8,199 bases of DNA from Richelia sp. UBA3308 (GTDB taxonomy: Bacteria > Cyanobacteriota > Cyanobacteriia > Cyanobacteriales > Nostocaceae). The DNA is taken from the NCBI GenBank assembly GCA_002361335.1, contig DESS01000334.1, forward strand, positions 1 through 8,199. Reading direction: 5' to 3'. The first letter of the stretch is position 1. Every line of letters starts with the position of its first letter. Made by a program: the position numbers and the translations under genes. Of this stretch, positions 6,168-8,199 are shown piece after piece. The notes under the pieces were generated by a model that worked only from the letters and a program-made list of their open reading frames with translations, was not told the origin of the DNA and did no database searches.

Positions 6168-7142
6168 ATGAAAGCACCCTTAGAAGATAAGCATCTATCT
6201 GTAGCCGATAACTCGCCAAAACAGGTTATGCGAATTGATGGAATCTCCCTGACTCCAGAAATTTTTGCCAAAAAATATCAAAAAGATGGAATTCCAGTAG
6301 TTATTACTGGTTTACTAGATTCCATGAATACTTGGGATTTAGATTTTCTACGTGAAAAGTTAGGAAATCAAAAATTTCCAGTTCGTTTTAATGGATGGGA
6401 AAGGTATAAAAAAGAGAAACATTTATGGAACGATATAGGTAGTGGTGTTGAATCACGCACTCTTTCCTTCTGTGAATACGCTGATTTATTAGCATCTCAG
6501 GAAGCCCATAAAAATGATATTTATCTTGGCAGATGCGCTCTAAAAAAAACCCCCCTTGCGGATACACCAGAACTAATAGAGGCTGACGCAAAACTAGGCT
6601 TAAAAATGCCGGGTACTAGCCCGAATTTATGGGTATGCCCTGGAAGCCATATAACTCCTTTGCACTACGACCCATTGGATGGTACCTTAATACAGGTTTA
6701 TGGTGAAAAGCGACTTGTATTGTTTCCACCATCTCAAACTTACAATCTTTATCCATTATCATTATTTAATTATTTGTGGCACGGTTTGAAACTGCGAGCT
6801 AATTACTCTCAGGTATATCCGGAAAATCCCGATTTAGTGAAATTTCCTAAATTCAAAACAGCACTTTCCAATCGTTACGAAGTCATTCTCAAACAAGGGG
6901 AAATTCTGTTTATTCCTGCGGGATGGTGGCACGAAGTGACTTCTTTGGGTGATGGAGTTGTATGTTCAATTAATCGTTTTTGGCACGTTTTACCATTAAC
7001 CAGAGCGACAACTTCTTGGAATAAATGGCGTTTACATCTTGGAGCCTTAATGACTGGTCCCTATATTATCAAAACTTGGTTAGCGGCCATATTTAGTAAG
7101 GATAGAGACCAAAAGCTGCGCCATCTCATTCAAAGACTTTAA
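6168..7142 (+). CDS. FIH-like JmjC/cupin-8 Fe(II)/2-oxoglutarate oxygenase
   Basis: A 324-residue single-domain oxygenase resembling factor-inhibiting HIF. Numbered from the chosen ATG, the facial triad H166-Y-D168 and distal H255 (in GWWHEV) is complete. T163 and K181 lie at -3 and +15 from the first histidine, exactly as T196 and K214 do relative to H199 in human FIH, so 2-oxoglutarate binding is expected. GEKRLVLFPPSQ and the NPDLVKFPKF stretch also match the FIH pattern. The family hydroxylates Asn, Asp, His or Arg side chains of proteins, and some members act on small molecules; the target here is unknown. No signal peptide. The C-terminal 45 residues are amphipathic to hydrophobic and may mediate dimerisation, as in FIH. 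The ATG at 6168 is preferred over an in-frame TTG at 6135; neither has a strong ribosome binding site. It sits between the GH3 and beta-hydroxylase genes. Confidence 0.88.
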   Translation: MKAPLEDKHLSVADNSPKQVMRIDGISLTPEIFAKKYQKDGIPVVITGLLDSMNTWDLDFLREKLGNQKFPVRFNGWERYKKEKHLWNDIGSGVESRTLSFCEYADLLASQEAHKNDIYLGRCALKKTPLADTPELIEADAKLGLKMPGTSPNLWVCPGSHITPLHYDPLDGTLIQVYGEKRLVLFPPSQTYNLYPLSLFNYLWHGLKLRANYSQVYPENPDLVKFPKFKTALSNRYEVILKQGEILFIPAGWWHEVTSLGDGVVCSINRFWHVLPLTRATTSWNKWRLHLGALMTGPYIIKTWLAAIFSKDRDQKLRHLIQRL

Positions 7143-7178
7143 TTAGTTAGGAATTCAAAAGAGTTCATTGATAACTGA

Positions 7179-7282
7179 TATAGGAATCCGGTTTGATTTA
7201 TGAAATAATTTCTAGGCTTTACTCTCGCTATACAAGCTTTTGAGTTTCAGTCTATTTTCAAAATTAAAGTGGGATTCCTATA
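7179..7282. mobile_element. Possible 104-bp MITE-like element
   Basis: Perfect 11-bp inverted repeats TATAGGAATCC (7179-7189) and GGATTCCTATA (7272-7282) bound a noncoding 104-bp segment between the two oxygenase genes. The outer TA could be a TA target site, as in IS630/Tc1-type MITEs. No longer target duplication is visible. The right end supplies a TATAAC (7279-7284) with TTTTCA 18 nt upstream that could act as a promoter for the next gene. An ordinary long hairpin or chance pairing is the alternative. Confidence 0.35.
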
Positions 7283-7293
7283 ACTAATAAGTA

Positions 7294-7307
7294 ATAACTG
7301 ATAACTG
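7294..7307. repeat. ATAACTG heptamer tandem pair
   Basis: Two adjacent ATAACTG copies, with a third copy at 7171-7177 on the other side of the inverted-repeat element. The unit is of the short tandem heptamer type found between cyanobacterial genes. Confidence 0.55.
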
Positions 7308-7328
7308 TAGATTTTATATATTTAAAAT

Positions 7329-8087
7329 ATGCAAGGCTTATCTAAGATAGTCGTCAAACAATTAGAAAAATTGCTCACTAAAGATGGTTGGTTAGAAACG
7401 TTAGTTGCTAACCATTCTAAGGTAGGCAATTCGGTATTTTTTGATGTGGAACAGTTCCCTTGGGCTAAAGATTTAGAAGCTAACTGGATGGTTATTCGTC
7501 AAGAGTTAGAGCAGGTACTTGAAAGAGTTGACGAATTACCAAATTTCCAGGATATTTCTAAGCGTCAATCTCGCATTGCTAATGATAATCGCTGGAAAAC
7601 CTATTTTTTATACGCATTCGGATTTAAAGCTACTAAAAATTGCGAAAGATGTCCCGAAACTACTAAGTTAATCGAAAAAATACCGGGAATGAAAGTTGCA
7701 TTTTTCTCGATTCTTGCTCCTGGTAAACATATTCCCAGACATCGCGGCAAACTAAAAACTTTGATTCGCTATCATTTAGCTTTAATTGTTCCCCAACCTA
7801 AAGAAAAATGTAAAATTCAGATAGATGATGAAATTAAATATTGGGAAGAAGGTAAAAGTTTAATTTTCGATGATACTTTTTACCATGAAGTTTGGAATGA
7901 TACGGATGGCTATCGTGTTGTGTTATTTTTAGATATTGTTCGTCCTTTAAAGTTCCCACTTTCTGTGGTTAGTTCCTTAGCTAATAAGTTTATTACTGCT
8001 ACTCCTATAGTACAGGAGGCTAAAGCTAATCATAAAGTTTGGGAAGATAAGTTTGAAGCCGAAACTAAATCGAAACAATTAGTTTAA
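7329..8087 (+). CDS. Aspartyl/asparaginyl beta-hydroxylase family oxygenase
   Basis: A 252-residue Fe(II)/2-oxoglutarate oxygenase of the AspH/LpxO family. The core runs from about 85 to 206. H138, R147 and H149 in the HIPRHRG...RYH segment keep the spacing of human AspH H679, R688 and H690. H186 in FDDTFYHEVWND and R196 ten residues later match AspH H725 and R735. Iron is therefore expected to be held by two histidines without the usual carboxylate, as in this family, with arginine binding 2-oxoglutarate. A CERC motif (C105, C108) precedes the core. Unlike LpxO there is no evident membrane helix, and no signal peptide, so a soluble cytosolic enzyme is likely. Relatives hydroxylate Asp/Asn in proteins, lipid A acyl chains, or amino acid moieties in natural products; the substrate here is unknown. 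The start ATG lacks a Shine-Dalgarno. It lies 186 nt after the FIH-like gene and may share its pathway. Confidence 0.9.
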   Translation: MQGLSKIVVKQLEKLLTKDGWLETLVANHSKVGNSVFFDVEQFPWAKDLEANWMVIRQELEQVLERVDELPNFQDISKRQSRIANDNRWKTYFLYAFGFKATKNCERCPETTKLIEKIPGMKVAFFSILAPGKHIPRHRGKLKTLIRYHLALIVPQPKEKCKIQIDDEIKYWEEGKSLIFDDTFYHEVWNDTDGYRVVLFLDIVRPLKFPLSVVSSLANKFITATPIVQEAKANHKVWEDKFEAETKSKQLV

Positions 8088-8094
8088 TCCTGTA

Positions 8095-8129
8095 GAGACG
8101 CTGCCAGGCGCAACGTCTCCTTATTTTTT
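8095..8129 (+). terminator. Terminator-like hairpin with T-tract
   Basis: GAGACG (8095-8100) pairs with CGTCTC (8114-8119), continued by TGC/GCA (8102-8104, 8110-8112) across one mismatch, with a five-base loop and a T-rich tail (8121-8129). It begins 7 nt after the stop codon of the beta-hydroxylase gene and would end that transcript. The GAGACG...CGTCTC text also resembles a common cyanobacterial interspersed repeat, so the terminator may derive from one. Confidence 0.6.
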
Positions 8130-8151
8130 CAACTTGATATTTAACGCCTCT

Positions 8152-8195
8152 GTTGAAAATAAAACTGTTGCGATTGCACAACAGAAATTTTCAAC
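8152..8195. repeat. Second nested inverted repeat at the window end
   Basis: Perfect 9-bp arms GTTGAAAAT (8152-8160) and ATTTTCAAC (8187-8195) enclose perfect 6-bp arms CTGTTG (8165-8170) and CAACAG (8179-8184). The right arm is part of a 12-bp direct repeat TTTTCAACTTGA (8126-8137 and 8188-8199). It may belong to a mobile or repeat element running out of the window, or to the end or control region of the next gene. Confidence 0.5.
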
Positions 8196-8199
8196 TTGA

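Noticed and set aside
6388..6591. 67-codon minus-strand open frame
   Set aside because: It is antisense to the FIH-like oxygenase gene and has no family signature.
1..8199. CRISPR array, tRNA or rRNA
   Set aside because: No regularly spaced long repeats, tRNA-like cloverleaf with TTCRA arm, or rRNA-like segments were seen.

Overview
The window looks like chromosomal DNA of a filamentous, probably heterocyst-forming cyanobacterium. Signs of this are the AT-rich composition, short heptamer tandem repeats (CCCAATG, ACTAGTA and ATAACTG units) of the kind known from Nostocales, one HIP1 octamer (GCGATCGC at 197-204), long structured intergenic spacers, and a DevC/DevA-type ABC exporter pair. Species-level assignment is not possible from what I can see.

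Left part (1-3044). A complete inositol-monophosphatase-family gene on the + strand converges, 44 bp stop to stop, on a minus-strand pair: a FtsX/DevC-like permease (3044-1794) followed by its MacB/DevA-like ATPase (1641-874). The periplasmic adaptor (DevB/HlyD-like) that normally accompanies such a pair is not next to it.

Middle (3045-4264). About 1.2 kb without a convincing gene separates the minus-strand exporter from the plus-strand genes. It holds a GC-rich hairpin block, several perfect inverted repeats and a TATAAT box, and it may be a long structured leader, a noncoding RNA, or decayed repeat DNA.

Right part (4265-8087). Three genes follow on the + strand: a GH3-family acyl-acid amido synthetase (adenylates a carboxylic acid and joins it to an amino acid), a FIH-like JmjC/cupin-8 Fe(II)/2-oxoglutarate oxygenase, and an aspartyl/asparaginyl beta-hydroxylase-family Fe(II)/2-oxoglutarate oxygenase. 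All three keep their key catalytic residues. Spacers of 214 and 186 nt leave open whether they form one transcript. The order suggests, as inference only, a small pathway in which an acyl-amino acid conjugate (or a peptide or protein) is made and hydroxylated by two oxygenases of different families. Export by the divergent ABC pair is possible but unsupported.

The last 110 bases hold a terminator-like hairpin and a second nested inverted repeat.
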